Shown here piece after piece: positions 17,433 to 26,642 of a DNA stretch of 64,000 bases; position 1 is the stretch's first letter, and each line of letters starts with the position of its first letter. The notes beneath the pieces were generated by a model that was not told the DNA's origin, did not search any database, and worked only from the letters and a program-made list of their open reading frames with translations. The stretch comes from Shouchella patagoniensis. Its GTDB lineage: Bacteria; Bacillota; Bacilli; Bacillales; Bacillaceae_D. The DNA lies in the NCBI RefSeq assembly GCF_002019705.1, contig NZ_KV917377.1, positions 2,044,565 through 2,108,564 of the forward strand, written 5' to 3'. A program made the position numbers and the translations under genes.

Positions 17433-19304
17433 TTAATTGTATTTATTCTGATAATGCGCTAGTGCGAGCAAAGGAAACAAATAGCGGTAGCTATGATAAT
17501 GGAAATAAATTCGATCAGCAAGACCTTTACCTGCTGGGTACTCTTCACGCCAATCAACTTGGTTTAACGACTTTAATAAAAAATGCATAGCCTCAATCAT
17601 GTTCTTATCTGGCTGATCCGAGACGGATACGAGCGCATCAAGCGCCCATGCAGTATGAGTAAGTGTACTTGCCGCAAGCGGTGTATATGTTTTATTACGG
17701 TCACTTAAGCAAGATTCTCCCCATCCCCCGTCCTTGTTTTGTATCGCCTTTAACCATTTCACAGCCTTTTGAATGCTTTCATCGGTCGAAACACCCGCTG
17801 CCGCCAATCCTGTGAGTGCGGCCCATGTCCCGTAGATGTATTGAACGCCCCACTGTCCTTCCCATGATCCGTTTTTCTCTTGGTTTTTTCTAAGCCATCT
17901 CACACCATTCGAAAGCTCTGGACCTTCTTTCGTTACGTTTGCAAAGGTGCCTAGGTACTCCATCGTCCTACCGGTCAGATCTGGTGTGCTCGGATCCGTT
18001 AAAATTCCTTTTGCTTCTTGAATAGGCAGGAGCGATAGCAGTAGACTGTTTGTGTTTTTCTCAAAAGCAGCCCAGCCTCCGTCTCTGTTTTGCATAGCGA
18101 CAACCCAATTTGTCCCCTTGTTCCAAGACACATAAACCGTCTTATCCAGACTTGCTTTTCCTGTTAGAGCTCTTAAAGTAGAAGTGGAATCATCCATGTC
18201 AGGCTGTATCGTATTGACATTAGAGAACCCCCACCCTCCTGGCTTGCTTTTTTTATTATGAATTGCCCAATCCCCATATTTGCTTTGTTGCCGTTTCAAG
18301 AGAAACATCGTTGCTTTTTCAACCATTGGATCCGTTGCAGAAACACCTGCTTCCTGAAGTGCATAGCTAATTAATGACGTGTTCCATACTGAAGCCGTTG
18401 TGAACTGGATGTGCGTGTGTCCCTTTACCTTTGTTTGGAATGTATATAAGCCAGCTACAGCAGCTTTAATAAGTGGATCTTCTTTTTTGTGCCCTAAAGC
18501 AAGCAAAGCAAAAATCATAAAAAATGTTGACGTAAAATAACTAAATAACGTACCATCTGGCTCAGTCGCATTGGTCATGTACAGTTTCGCTCGACTTAAC
18601 GAAAGTCTACGGACGTCCTTTGGCAAACCAAACAGTTTTTTGACACTGTCTGTAATAAAGGAATGGAGTTTACGAGCTTCATCAGATTCCGCCCAAGCTA
18701 TAAATGAATCCTCTCTCGATGAGACAAATAGATTTGATAAATCGGGACTCTTAGCTGTCTTTAATTGATATTTCTTGTCCGCAGCAACAATGAGTGGGAC
18801 AATATGCGCTCTCCCATAGACAGACATGCTAAAAAGATTTACAGGAGAATAAAGGGGCAAGAGAATAAGTTCAACTGGAAGTGGGAAAAATTTGGGCCAT
18901 TGATACTGCCCAGTAAGGGTTAACATAATCTTAGTCAGCAGGGTGGTTTTCTCAATCCCTCCATTGGCTAAAATAAATCGGTTCGCTTTTTGCAATCGCT
19001 CATCTTCAGGCTTGTAATAGCCCGAATAAAGAAGAGCATAATAGCCTTCAACGGTTGATGTGACATTTCCATCCCCATCATCTCGATACAATTTCCACGC
19101 GCCATTGCTTTCTTGTCTACTTACCAACCTTTCCGTCAATGACTTGATAAGTGCTTCATCGTTTATTTCCAATGTCCGTAATAACACAATCATGTAGGCA
19201 TCTGTAAATGTACCTGCTTCAAATGGGTATTCCCATGATCCAGCTTCGGATTGATCGGTGCGGAGTTTTTCTATGAGAAAATTGATCCCCTCTGTTGTTT
19301 TCAT
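17433..19304 (-). CDS. sqhC: Squalene-hopene/sporulenol-type terpene cyclase
   Basis: Class II triterpenoid cyclase of 623 aa, close in length to B. subtilis SqhC, which cyclises tetraprenyl-beta-curcumene to sporulenol in spores. The proton-donating DxDD motif is PDMDDST (Asp-rich site at 369-372). Several QW-type repeats are visible: GGWGFSN (357-), DGGWAAFEK, NGSWEGQWG and DGGWGESC. A hydrophobic patch (PVELILLPLYSPVNLFSM) near residues 143-160 is expected for membrane association. Monocistronic, with weak Shine-Dalgarno. Squalene versus C35 substrate cannot be settled from sequence alone. Confidence 0.88.
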   Translation of the reverse strand: MKTTEGINFLIEKLRTDQSEAGSWEYPFEAGTFTDAYMIVLLRTLEINDEALIKSLTERLVSRQESNGAWKLYRDDGDGNVTSTVEGYYALLYSGYYKPEDERLQKANRFILANGGIEKTTLLTKIMLTLTGQYQWPKFFPLPVELILLPLYSPVNLFSMSVYGRAHIVPLIVAADKKYQLKTAKSPDLSNLFVSSREDSFIAWAESDEARKLHSFITDSVKKLFGLPKDVRRLSLSRAKLYMTNATEPDGTLFSYFTSTFFMIFALLALGHKKEDPLIKAAVAGLYTFQTKVKGHTHIQFTTASVWNTSLISYALQEAGVSATDPMVEKATMFLLKRQQSKYGDWAIHNKKSKPGGWGFSNVNTIQPDMDDSTSTLRALTGKASLDKTVYVSWNKGTNWVVAMQNRDGGWAAFEKNTNSLLLSLLPIQEAKGILTDPSTPDLTGRTMEYLGTFANVTKEGPELSNGVRWLRKNQEKNGSWEGQWGVQYIYGTWAALTGLAAAGVSTDESIQKAVKWLKAIQNKDGGWGESCLSDRNKTYTPLAASTLTHTAWALDALVSVSDQPDKNMIEAMHFLLKSLNQVDWREEYPAGKGLADRIYFHYHSYRYLFPLLALAHYQNKYN

Positions 19305-19562
19305 TCCACATCACTCTTTCTCTAAAAAAGTCATTTGTACATTTTATTCAAAGATCGCTTACAACATTCACATCAACAATGGCAATAGGTACAAGTAAAA
19401 AGGTTTTTTCAGAAATAAATCTTTTTTCGAAAAATCGGTTTTATTTTCTTTGATGGGGGGAACTACATTTATACACAGGAACTGGCAGTTTCTTACAACA
19501 TGAATCGACATCTCTAGTCTCAACCCTGCTTATTCCTAAATTAAACCTTTAGGAGTGTACTT
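19305..19562. other. Divergent intergenic region
   Basis: It separates sqhC (minus) from the sortase-type protein (plus), so it must hold both promoters. I see no clear SigA hexamers at standard spacing, which may mean alternative sigma factors. A run of G (GGGGGGAACTAC, about 19457-19468) is the only conspicuous element. Confidence 0.4.
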
Positions 19563-20468
19563 ATGAATAAGAAATGGACGTCCGCAACTGTAGCTGGTTT
19601 TTTTGTTCTTTCCATGTCAGCAAATGCTCTAGCAAACGAAGAAAATGCTGCTGATATTCTTCATCAATCCAATGAAGCGATGTTGGAATTAGACAGTTTC
19701 TCAAGTGAAACAATGATGGAATTAATAATGCCTGATCCGATGTCTGGCGAGGAAGTCACACTTTCAGTAAATACGAAAGAAGATGTTACTCTTGACCCAT
19801 TTGCGATGCATCAAGTATCAACGATGAGCACGCCAGAAGGCGACATTGAGACAACCTTTTACTGGACGGAAGATGGTATGTATGAACAAGGACCTGATGG
19901 TGAATGGTTTTTGTATGAAGGCATGAGCAGTGAAGAAATGATGAGTTTGCTTCAAACGTCAACTAGCCATGAACAAGCAGAAATGATGGGCGAGGATATG
20001 AGTGTAAGTGATGAAGGCGATTCATATATCCTTACATACGAAGGCACCGGCGAAGACTTAAATGAAATGATTAATGAGTTGCTTGGTGAAATGATGGAAG
20101 AAGATATGCAAGGTGCGGACGAGATGCTTGAAGCGTTTGAAATTAGCAACCTTGACTACGAAATGACGATTGAAAAAGAGACACATTATATGACAGAAAT
20201 GTCGATGCACATGACAATGATGATTGATGACGGCGAAGAAAGTGTCGAAATGGATATTTCAATGGAACAAATGGTGAGCAATTTTAACGGAGTTGATCCA
20301 ATCACCGTTCCAGATGAAGTAAAAGAGAATGCGGAACCAATTGACGCAGGTGGTGGTGCCATGCCTGACACCGCAAGTAACAACTTGCTTTACGCAGCCG
20401 GTGGACTTGCGCTGGCTGTTAGTGCCTTTGGCCTTTCGCTTTTCCATAGACGTAGAGTCCGTGTATAA
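19563..20468 (+). CDS. Secreted, sortase-type cell-wall protein with MPDTA signal (LppX/LolA-like)
   Basis: A 301-aa exported protein. A signal peptide ends at ANALA (about residue 24). An acidic, Met-rich body resembles LppX/LolA-like (DUF6612-type) domains. The C-terminus has MPDTAS (267-272), a hydrophobic helix (275-295) and RRRVRV. This is a cell-wall sorting signal with Met in place of the usual Leu of LPDTA/LPDTS, motifs recognised by the YhcS-type sortase of Bacillus. TTAGGAG precedes the ATG. No sortase gene is in this window. Role unknown; lipid or hydrophobic ligand carriage is only suggested by the fold resemblance. Confidence 0.75.
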   Translation: MNKKWTSATVAGFFVLSMSANALANEENAADILHQSNEAMLELDSFSSETMMELIMPDPMSGEEVTLSVNTKEDVTLDPFAMHQVSTMSTPEGDIETTFYWTEDGMYEQGPDGEWFLYEGMSSEEMMSLLQTSTSHEQAEMMGEDMSVSDEGDSYILTYEGTGEDLNEMINELLGEMMEEDMQGADEMLEAFEISNLDYEMTIEKETHYMTEMSMHMTMMIDDGEESVEMDISMEQMVSNFNGVDPITVPDEVKENAEPIDAGGGAMPDTASNNLLYAAGGLALAVSAFGLSLFHRRRVRV

Positions 20469-20503
20469 CGTGTACAGCGATCAACTTTAAAATCGTACGA
20501 AAT

Positions 20504-20530
20504 TCTGAGATCAAATCTCAGAGGCATTTT
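20504..20530 (+). terminator. Terminator after the MPDTA protein gene
   Basis: Seven-bp perfect stem TCTGAGA/TCTCAGA with a TCAAA loop, followed by GGCATTTTT, 36 nt after the stop. Confidence 0.75.
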
Positions 20531-20925
20531 TAACTAGCAGTCGGCATACATATGAGAAAAGTGGCTTGCCAAAGCAAGTACAGAGCAGCGGCTTCTATCA
20601 TTCACTTCTCCTTAAAAAGCTGTTGTTTTGACTGTATGTAAACTTTTATATGGATTCGTTAAGCTGAAAGCCGCTTTACGTGCGGCTTTTTCGTTATTTC
20701 CCTTATTTTTATATGGCATATATCAGCCTCTAGACCGATCCTCAAATCCTTCCGTGGGCAGTACTCAACAGAAGATGAAAATGATAAAGTACAGGAGATC
20801 ACAATTCTAAATTTTTTCTAAAGAATTAGCAATATTCATTTTCAGTAACAAATAAATCAGTATACTTTATAGTTGGCTAGCTAAACAACGGAAAACCTTT
20901 GTAAAGCGGAAAAGAGGTTAAAACA
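20531..20925. other. Gene-free stretch with an orphan terminator and the glycolipid operon promoter
   Basis: A second strong stem-loop (AAAGCCGC/GCGGCTTT, 20667-20689, then T residues) is not preceded by an obvious gene. It may end a short RNA starting after 20525 or act as a second terminator. A TATACT -10 element at 20861-20866, 60 nt before the glycosyltransferase start, is the probable operon promoter; no good -35 is seen. Confidence 0.45.
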
Positions 20926-22137
20926 ATGAATATTGGCATTTTTACTGATACGTATTTCCCGCAAATTAGCGGGGTGGCCGCGTCGATTGCAACGCTTGAT
21001 AAAGAGCTTACACGCCTTGGTCATAATGTCTATATTTTTACATCTACAGACAATATGGCGAATACAGCCAAAGAAAAAGGAAAGGTCTTTCGCTTTCCTA
21101 GTTTAGCAGCGCGTTTTGTACCAGAACGCCGCTTAGCTTTTAAAGGGACACGGAGAGCGTCACATCTAATTAAAACCCTTGATATTGATGTGATTCATAC
21201 ACAGACGGAGTTTTCAATGGGATGGCTTGGCAAGCACCTATCTCGGAAACATCAGCTTCCATTTATCCACACATACCATACGATGTACGAGGATTATATC
21301 CATTATATTGCAAAAGGCCGATTGCTTACCCCTTCCATGATTGGAAAATTAACGAAATGGTTTTGCAGGCGAGCAGACCTTGTGATTGCACCTACGGAAA
21401 AAGTAAAAAGGACGTTGGAGCGTTACCAAGTTGCAGCTCCTATTAAGGTTGCACCAACAGGTATATCGCTTATGCAATTTCAGCGAACAGATGAATCAGT
21501 TAGAACGGCAATGGAAATTAAAGCACAAATGGGTTTGTCTGCTGACGATCCTGTAGTCGTATCAATTGGACGCATGGCCGAAGAAAAAAATATGCAAGCC
21601 CTTATTCAAGCTGTGAAAGACTGCCACAGCCACCAAGTTCCGATGAAACTCGTTCTGGTAGGAGATGGTCCTGAACGCCAGTCGCTTGAGGAGCTTGCCA
21701 ACACACTCGGTGTTTCATCACATGTTTTATTTGTTGGAGCAATAAATTGGAGTAAGATTCATTATTATTATCAAATAAGCGATCTGTTTGTAAGTGCCTC
21801 AACGACGGAAGCACAAGGCTTAACATACATTGAAGCGATGGCTTCTGGTTGCGCAGTCATTGCAAAGGACGATTCAAGCATTCAAAAGGTCATCCGTAAT
21901 GGCGAATCTGGTTTTGTCTTTAAGCAAGATAGCGACTTAGCGCCTTTATTAATGTCGCTCTGGCAAAACCCACAGCGTGTTCAACATGTTCAATCTGCTG
22001 CTCATGGACATGTTCGTTCATTTTCGGCAGAATCCTTTGGACTTACATTAGAAAGTACGTATCACGTCGTCAGCCAAAAAGGGCAATCCGCACAAAACCA
22101 GCGAGTTGCTTTTTATCCGACCAGGAGGTCATCATGA
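20926..22137 (+). CDS. GT4-family glycosyltransferase, probable diacylglycerol glucosyltransferase
   Basis: GT-B glycosyltransferase of 403 aa. The N-terminal segment MNIGIFTDTYFPQISGVA is characteristic of glycolipid-forming GT4 enzymes such as diacylglycerol 3-glucosyltransferases. The nucleotide-sugar domain has VSIGRMAEEKN (about 205-215), LVGDGPERQ (about 242-250) and the EAQGLTYIEAMASG donor motif (about 300-313). The next glycosyltransferase overlaps by 4 bp and a YbhN-like membrane protein follows. The set resembles the lafA-lafB glycolipid loci of other Firmicutes. The acceptor is inferred; a polysaccharide acceptor is possible. Confidence 0.8.
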   Translation: MNIGIFTDTYFPQISGVAASIATLDKELTRLGHNVYIFTSTDNMANTAKEKGKVFRFPSLAARFVPERRLAFKGTRRASHLIKTLDIDVIHTQTEFSMGWLGKHLSRKHQLPFIHTYHTMYEDYIHYIAKGRLLTPSMIGKLTKWFCRRADLVIAPTEKVKRTLERYQVAAPIKVAPTGISLMQFQRTDESVRTAMEIKAQMGLSADDPVVVSIGRMAEEKNMQALIQAVKDCHSHQVPMKLVLVGDGPERQSLEELANTLGVSSHVLFVGAINWSKIHYYYQISDLFVSASTTEAQGLTYIEAMASGCAVIAKDDSSIQKVIRNGESGFVFKQDSDLAPLLMSLWQNPQRVQHVQSAAHGHVRSFSAESFGLTLESTYHVVSQKGQSAQNQRVAFYPTRRSS

Positions 22138-23174
22138 TAAAACTAACAATGCTTTCATCAGCTGAAAAAGTAAAGGGCCAAGGTGTTGCCTCTGCCTACC
22201 GTGAGTTAGTCTCTTTGCTTGAACGCCAGCAAAACCAACCATATGACCTTGCGATTAACCAGTACCACAAGTCAGATATTACTCATTACCATACCGTTGA
22301 TGTCCCTTTTTATCTATCAACATTTTCTAAAAAAAGAGGCGTAAAAGTGGGTTACGTCCATTTCCTGCCTGAAACGATGGACGAGAGCCTTCAGCTACCA
22401 AAAGCATTTCGTCTATTATTCGACAGGTATCTCTTATCCTTTTACAAGCGAATGGATCAACTTGTCGTTGTGAACCCATCCTTTATTAGCAAATTAGAAG
22501 CATTAGGAGTGAAGCGAGATCGCATTCATTTCATTCCCAATTTTGTATCAAAATCTTTGTTTTCCAAACATGAACAAAGCGAACGTTCGACTCTTAGGCA
22601 TTCACTCGGCATACCAGAAGATGCCTTTGTTGTTTTAGGTGCGGGTCAAGTACAACATCGCAAAGGCGTACTCGATTTTATAGAGGTTGCAAAGCAGATG
22701 CCAGACGTTCACTTCATTTGGGCTGGGGGCTTTTCGTTTGGAAGATTGACAGCTGGATATCAACAATTAAAACAAATCGTCGATGCACCTCCTGCAAATG
22801 TCTCGTTTCCTGGCATTGTCGACCGGAGCGAAATGCCTGCTTATTACCAAGCGGCTGATGTATTCTTTTCGCCGTCTTATAATGAGTTGTTTCCAATGAC
22901 CATCCTTGAAGCCATGAGTTGCGGGAAACCATTGGTGCTAAGGAATTTATCTTTATACGAAGACATCTTGTTTGATTACTATCATCAAGCTTCTGACAAC
23001 AACGGCTTCGCACGCCTCATCGAACGCTTGCGCGCTGATGATTCGTTTTACAAAACTGCTGCCAAGCAAGCTGATCAAGGTGCCTTTTATTACTCTGAAG
23101 AACGGTTAACCGATGTGTGGAATGATTTCTATCAACAACTAGCTACCGATAAAACAGCGCCTTCCTATGGGTAA
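22134..23174 (+). CDS. GT4-family glycosyltransferase, second step
   Basis: A 346-aa GT-B enzyme that starts within the stop codon of its neighbour (ATGA). It has the N-terminal SSAEKVKGQGVASAYRELV, the GAGQVQHRKGV nucleotide-binding segment (about 167-177), the FSPSYNELFPMTILEAMSCG donor site (about 246-265) and a following KPLV. It likely adds a second hexose to a lipid-linked sugar made by the upstream enzyme, as LafB does (inference from arrangement). GGAGG is well placed within the upstream gene. Confidence 0.8.
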   Translation: MIKLTMLSSAEKVKGQGVASAYRELVSLLERQQNQPYDLAINQYHKSDITHYHTVDVPFYLSTFSKKRGVKVGYVHFLPETMDESLQLPKAFRLLFDRYLLSFYKRMDQLVVVNPSFISKLEALGVKRDRIHFIPNFVSKSLFSKHEQSERSTLRHSLGIPEDAFVVLGAGQVQHRKGVLDFIEVAKQMPDVHFIWAGGFSFGRLTAGYQQLKQIVDAPPANVSFPGIVDRSEMPAYYQAADVFFSPSYNELFPMTILEAMSCGKPLVLRNLSLYEDILFDYYHQASDNNGFARLIERLRADDSFYKTAAKQADQGAFYYSEERLTDVWNDFYQQLATDKTAPSYG

Positions 23175-24186
23175 GAATTGGATATGGCAGCTAACCATCG
23201 TCCTTTTGATTGGAGCTGCCTTTATGCTTTTCCTTGCCCGTGGGGTGGACTTTGCTTTGCTTGGGACAGGTGTAAAACAAGCAAATCTCTTTTGGCTCGC
23301 ACTCGCAGCACTGATTCTTTGCTGCACATGGCTGCTTGAAGCTTGTGCTCTATCAGCACTAACAGTAGCTTTGTCATTTCGTACAAGCTTTCACACAACG
23401 ATGGTTGGGCAGTTGTTTAATCAAATCACCCCAATGGCTTCTGGTGGGCAACCGGCACAGCTTTATTTGTTAACAAAGCGGGGGATGGACGGGGGGCGCG
23501 CGACATCGATTCTTCTGATGAAATTTCTCGTGTTCCAAATCATGCTTGTGCTTTCTTTCTCAGTCATTCTTCTATTTGGCTACCCAACTTTAGCAGAAGC
23601 ATTACCAAATATGAAACTGTTTATCTTAATCGGATACTCGATTCATGCCAGCATCATTGCGATTCTCATACTCGTGATTTGGAATATACGTCTTGCCAGG
23701 TTTTTAGCTCACTTCTGCATACAACCAGTGCGACTGGTGAGCCATGAAAAAGCAAACGCTTGGAGTGAAAAGCTTGATCAAGCAATGATTCAGTATCAAC
23801 AGCAAAGTCATCAATTGGCCAAAAGAAAAAACCAGTTAATCGTTGCGTCACTGTTCACTTTTTTACAGTTGCTTTTGTTTTTTAGCATTCCTTACTTTAT
23901 CCTTCAAGCCTTTTATATCGAGGATGTTTCCCTTTTTATTTCTACTACGTATCATGCTTTTGTGATGATGTTTGCCTCTGTCATACCGACGCCAGGTGGG
24001 AGCGGAGCCACGGAGTATACATTCAGCCTACTGTTCAACTCTTTGATGAGTGCAGAAATGCTTCTTCTCTGCTTGTTTTTCTGGAGACTTCTCACTGCAT
24101 ATATCCCTGTTTTTGTTGGACTACTAATAGGAGGTTTTATCGGAAAGAAACATTTGAGACAAAAGCAAGGGCACTCTTCTTCCTAA
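23167..24186 (+). CDS. YbhN/UPF0104-type membrane protein (LPG synthase TM-like)
   Basis: Polytopic membrane protein of 339 aa with about eight hydrophobic segments. It belongs to the family of the transmembrane domain of lysylphosphatidylglycerol synthase/flippase (FLARGVDFALL near the N-terminus, PMASGGQPAQLYLL near 78-91, and the signature IPTPGGSGATEYTF near 269-282). It overlaps the preceding glycosyltransferase by 8 bp and has no Shine-Dalgarno of its own, so it depends on coupled translation. It may flip or accommodate the glycolipid made by the two GT4 enzymes (inference). Confidence 0.8.
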   Translation: MGKNWIWQLTIVLLIGAAFMLFLARGVDFALLGTGVKQANLFWLALAALILCCTWLLEACALSALTVALSFRTSFHTTMVGQLFNQITPMASGGQPAQLYLLTKRGMDGGRATSILLMKFLVFQIMLVLSFSVILLFGYPTLAEALPNMKLFILIGYSIHASIIAILILVIWNIRLARFLAHFCIQPVRLVSHEKANAWSEKLDQAMIQYQQQSHQLAKRKNQLIVASLFTFLQLLLFFSIPYFILQAFYIEDVSLFISTTYHAFVMMFASVIPTPGGSGATEYTFSLLFNSLMSAEMLLLCLFFWRLLTAYIPVFVGLLIGGFIGKKHLRQKQGHSSS

Positions 24187-24690
24187 GGGTGCTCTAGTGA
24201 TGGGGTATGGAAAGAAGTAGACGTTTTCTTCGTGTTGTAAGTTGAGAAAAATGCAGTTGGGTGTCCGTTCTTCTCACAAAGAAAAATACCCTGGTATCTC
24301 CAGAGTATCCATATAGGGGGATGACAAATGATTCGTATCACTCGCAAAACACAAGCGTCAACAAATTGTTAATTTCATACTACCATACTTTAGCGGGATG
24401 GCGTATTGGGATAACCATTAAGCAAAAAGCCGTTTCCTCTAAAGATTTCTTCCCCCTATCGCACCCTCACATGCTCACGAAATCGTGATAAAGCACGCCA
24501 CCGCCTTCTTCCTAAACATTCTGTTAATCAGCACGTGTTGGGAAATGCAGTGAAAAAGAGCATTTTATGTTTAATAATCGGCAATGAAAACGTTTAACTC
24601 CCTCTTTCATTCCCCCACTTTACTTGCAACTGATCCTAACGCTAAAGGTTGTTTTAAAGGCTTCATTCGGGGTATATAGCTAATAAAGGA
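24187..24690. other. About 500 bp without a recognisable gene
   Basis: It follows the glycolipid operon. A weak hairpin (GGGCACTC/GGGTGCTC, 24169-24195) overlaps the end of the preceding gene and may terminate it. A 75-codon plus-strand frame at 24261-24488 has no ribosome-binding site or family resemblance and I do not call it. A cre-like TGAAAACGTTTAAC at about 24583 deviates at one conserved position. Confidence 0.4.
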
Positions 24691-24849
24691 GTTGATTCGT
24701 TCGCACAGAAAATTGTATGTACCATTTGCCAAAAAGAAATTGAAGACACAGAACGATTGACACTTGATTTCCAAGTTGGAGAGTTGCCTTCTTTTTATTG
24801 TAAAAACTGTTCACCACAAGACTTTACCGAACCCGCACACCTTAACTAG
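24691..24849 (+). pseudogene. Small CxxC zinc-ribbon-like protein without a clear start
   Basis: A frame ending at TAG 24849 encodes about 50 residues with two Cys pairs: VCTICQKEIEDTERL and FYCKNCSP, a small zinc-ribbon layout. A good Shine-Dalgarno (AAAGGAG, 24685-24691) is followed by TTG, but that TTG is in another frame. The Cys-containing frame has no ATG, GTG or TTG between its upstream stop and the first CxxC. A one-base indel near 24700-24712 would join them. I treat it as a frameshifted small gene, or one using a non-standard start. Confidence 0.4.
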
Positions 24850-24865
24850 TTAAGAGAATAAAAAA

Positions 24866-24894
24866 GGCATGGATCTGTTCATTGACCACATGCC
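24866..24894 (-). terminator. Terminator of the SulP gene
   Basis: GGCATG/CATGCC stem followed on the minus strand by TTTTTTATT, 32 nt past the transporter stop codon. Confidence 0.65.
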
Positions 24895-24925
24895 CTAGTA
24901 AAAATTCAATTCACACAGCCTTGTT

Positions 24926-26383
24926 TTAATGGCTCGAGTTTGAAGAAATCGTCCCAATTGATTTCAAAAGCGTTTTACTCTCTTGGTCGACTCCTTTGAA
25001 AGTCAATTTGACTTTCCGTGCCGTAAATTTCGCCTCGATTCGGTCCAATGCGCCGACCGCAGAATCATCCCAAATGTGCGAGTGAGACAAGTCCACCACA
25101 ACAGCATGTACGTGCTCATACACGTCGATCTTTGCAAGAAAATCCGTTACAGATGCAAAGAAAAGTGGCCCTTCTACACGGTAATAACGAGTGTTCCCTG
25201 TCTGATCAAGTTTTGACTCCACCTGAACCTTCGATAGCTTAGCTGCAAAGAAAACCATGCTTAGTAGCACTCCTCCAAGCACACCGTAGGCGAGATTACC
25301 TGTCATAACAACCGTGAATACCGTTGCTATTAGTACGGCGGCATCGGTTCGCGGTAGTTTATGCAGTGTTGTGACCGACTTCCAATCAAACGTACTAATT
25401 GATACCATCATCATGACACCTGCAAGTGCAGCCATAGGGATTTGCACGACAATATTGCCAAGCACTATGATTAAAAACATTAAGAACACACCTGCAACCA
25501 GTGCGGATAAACGACCACGCCCTCCTGATTTAACGTTAATCACAGATTGACCAATCATAGCGCATCCTGCCATACCTCCAAACAAACCAGTCACTACATT
25601 AGCGATTCCCTGCCCTCTGCTTTCTCGATTTTTATTGCTACTCGTATCTGTCAGATCATCAACGATAGTTGCTGTAAGCAATGACTCAAGCAAACCAACG
25701 ATCGCAAGTGCGAGCGCATAAGGAAAAACAATTGCTAGTGTTTCTAAATTAAAAGGTACGTTTGGTAAGGCAAACGCTGGCAATGTTTGCGTTAGCGCAC
25801 CCATATCACCTACATTTCTAACGTCAATATTTAGTATGAGTACAATTGCAGTGACGACAATGATTGCTACAAGTGTAGACGGAATAGCCTTTGTAACATA
25901 AGGAAGCAAATAAATAATTGCAAGTGTTAACGCAACAAGCGCATACATAACCCATGTTTCCCCTATAAAATGTTCAAGTTGGGCGATAAAAATTAAAATA
26001 GCCAGTGAATTAACAAATCCTGTCATGACCGTCCTCGGCACAAACTTCATAAATTGTGCAAGCTTTAAAACGCCAAAAACGATTTGCAAAAATCCAGTTA
26101 CTATTGTTGCTGCAAGCAGATACTCAAGTCCATGATTCGCCACAAGTGTTACCATTACAAGCGCCATCGCTCCGGTAGCCGCAGAAATCATGCCTGGACG
26201 TCCGCCAACAAACGAAATGACAATTGCGATACAAAACGATGCATACAATCCAACCATAGGGTCAACGCCAGCAATAATAGAGAAAGCGATTGCCTCTGGA
26301 ATGAGCGCAAGTGCAACTACGATACCCGCTAAAATATCCCCTCTGACATTTCCAAACCACTGTTGTTTTAAACTTTCTTCCAT
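24926..26383 (-). CDS. SulP (SLC26) family anion transporter with STAS domain
   Basis: Multi-spanning importer of 485 aa, probably for sulfate or bicarbonate. The N-terminal [20 protein letters not shown] (about 13-32) is the family signature. A series of hydrophobic helices runs to about residue 380. A cytoplasmic STAS domain (about 400-475) contains [26 protein letters not shown] precedes the ATG. It stands alone. Substrate cannot be separated among sulfate, bicarbonate and other anions from sequence; bacterial homologues of both kinds are known. Confidence 0.87.
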   Translation of the reverse strand: MEESLKQQWFGNVRGDILAGIVVALALIPEAIAFSIIAGVDPMVGLYASFCIAIVISFVGGRPGMISAATGAMALVMVTLVANHGLEYLLAATIVTGFLQIVFGVLKLAQFMKFVPRTVMTGFVNSLAILIFIAQLEHFIGETWVMYALVALTLAIIYLLPYVTKAIPSTLVAIIVVTAIVLILNIDVRNVGDMGALTQTLPAFALPNVPFNLETLAIVFPYALALAIVGLLESLLTATIVDDLTDTSSNKNRESRGQGIANVVTGLFGGMAGCAMIGQSVINVKSGGRGRLSALVAGVFLMFLIIVLGNIVVQIPMAALAGVMMMVSISTFDWKSVTTLHKLPRTDAAVLIATVFTVVMTGNLAYGVLGGVLLSMVFFAAKLSKVQVESKLDQTGNTRYYRVEGPLFFASVTDFLAKIDVYEHVHAVVVDLSHSHIWDDSAVGALDRIEAKFTARKVKLTFKGVDQESKTLLKSIGTISSNSSH

Positions 26384-26642
26384 GATTCATCCTCTTTCTT
26401 CATTGATGTTGATGACTCCCGAGTCTCACGAAAGTCACTCCCACCGTACAAGGATTCAACCATTAAAAGCTTCTCCTTTTAATTCTTATTTAATCTATAT
26501 CAGTTCCTTTTCCCAGTCAATAGGGCAACCACAACTGATCATGTTTTTCTACCTCTAGAGCTTTTACCTCATTTGTAGTAAAGTCTTTACAGACAGAAGA
26601 TGCGTTTGCACTCTGTATTTCATGTAAAAGGAGTACGAACGA

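Noticed and set aside
21263-21271. Single perfect DnaA box TTATCCACA inside a glycosyltransferase gene
   Set aside because: Isolated and within coding sequence; expected by chance in a window of this size.
24261-24488. 75-codon plus-strand frame
   Set aside because: No ribosome-binding site, no motif, and atypical composition.
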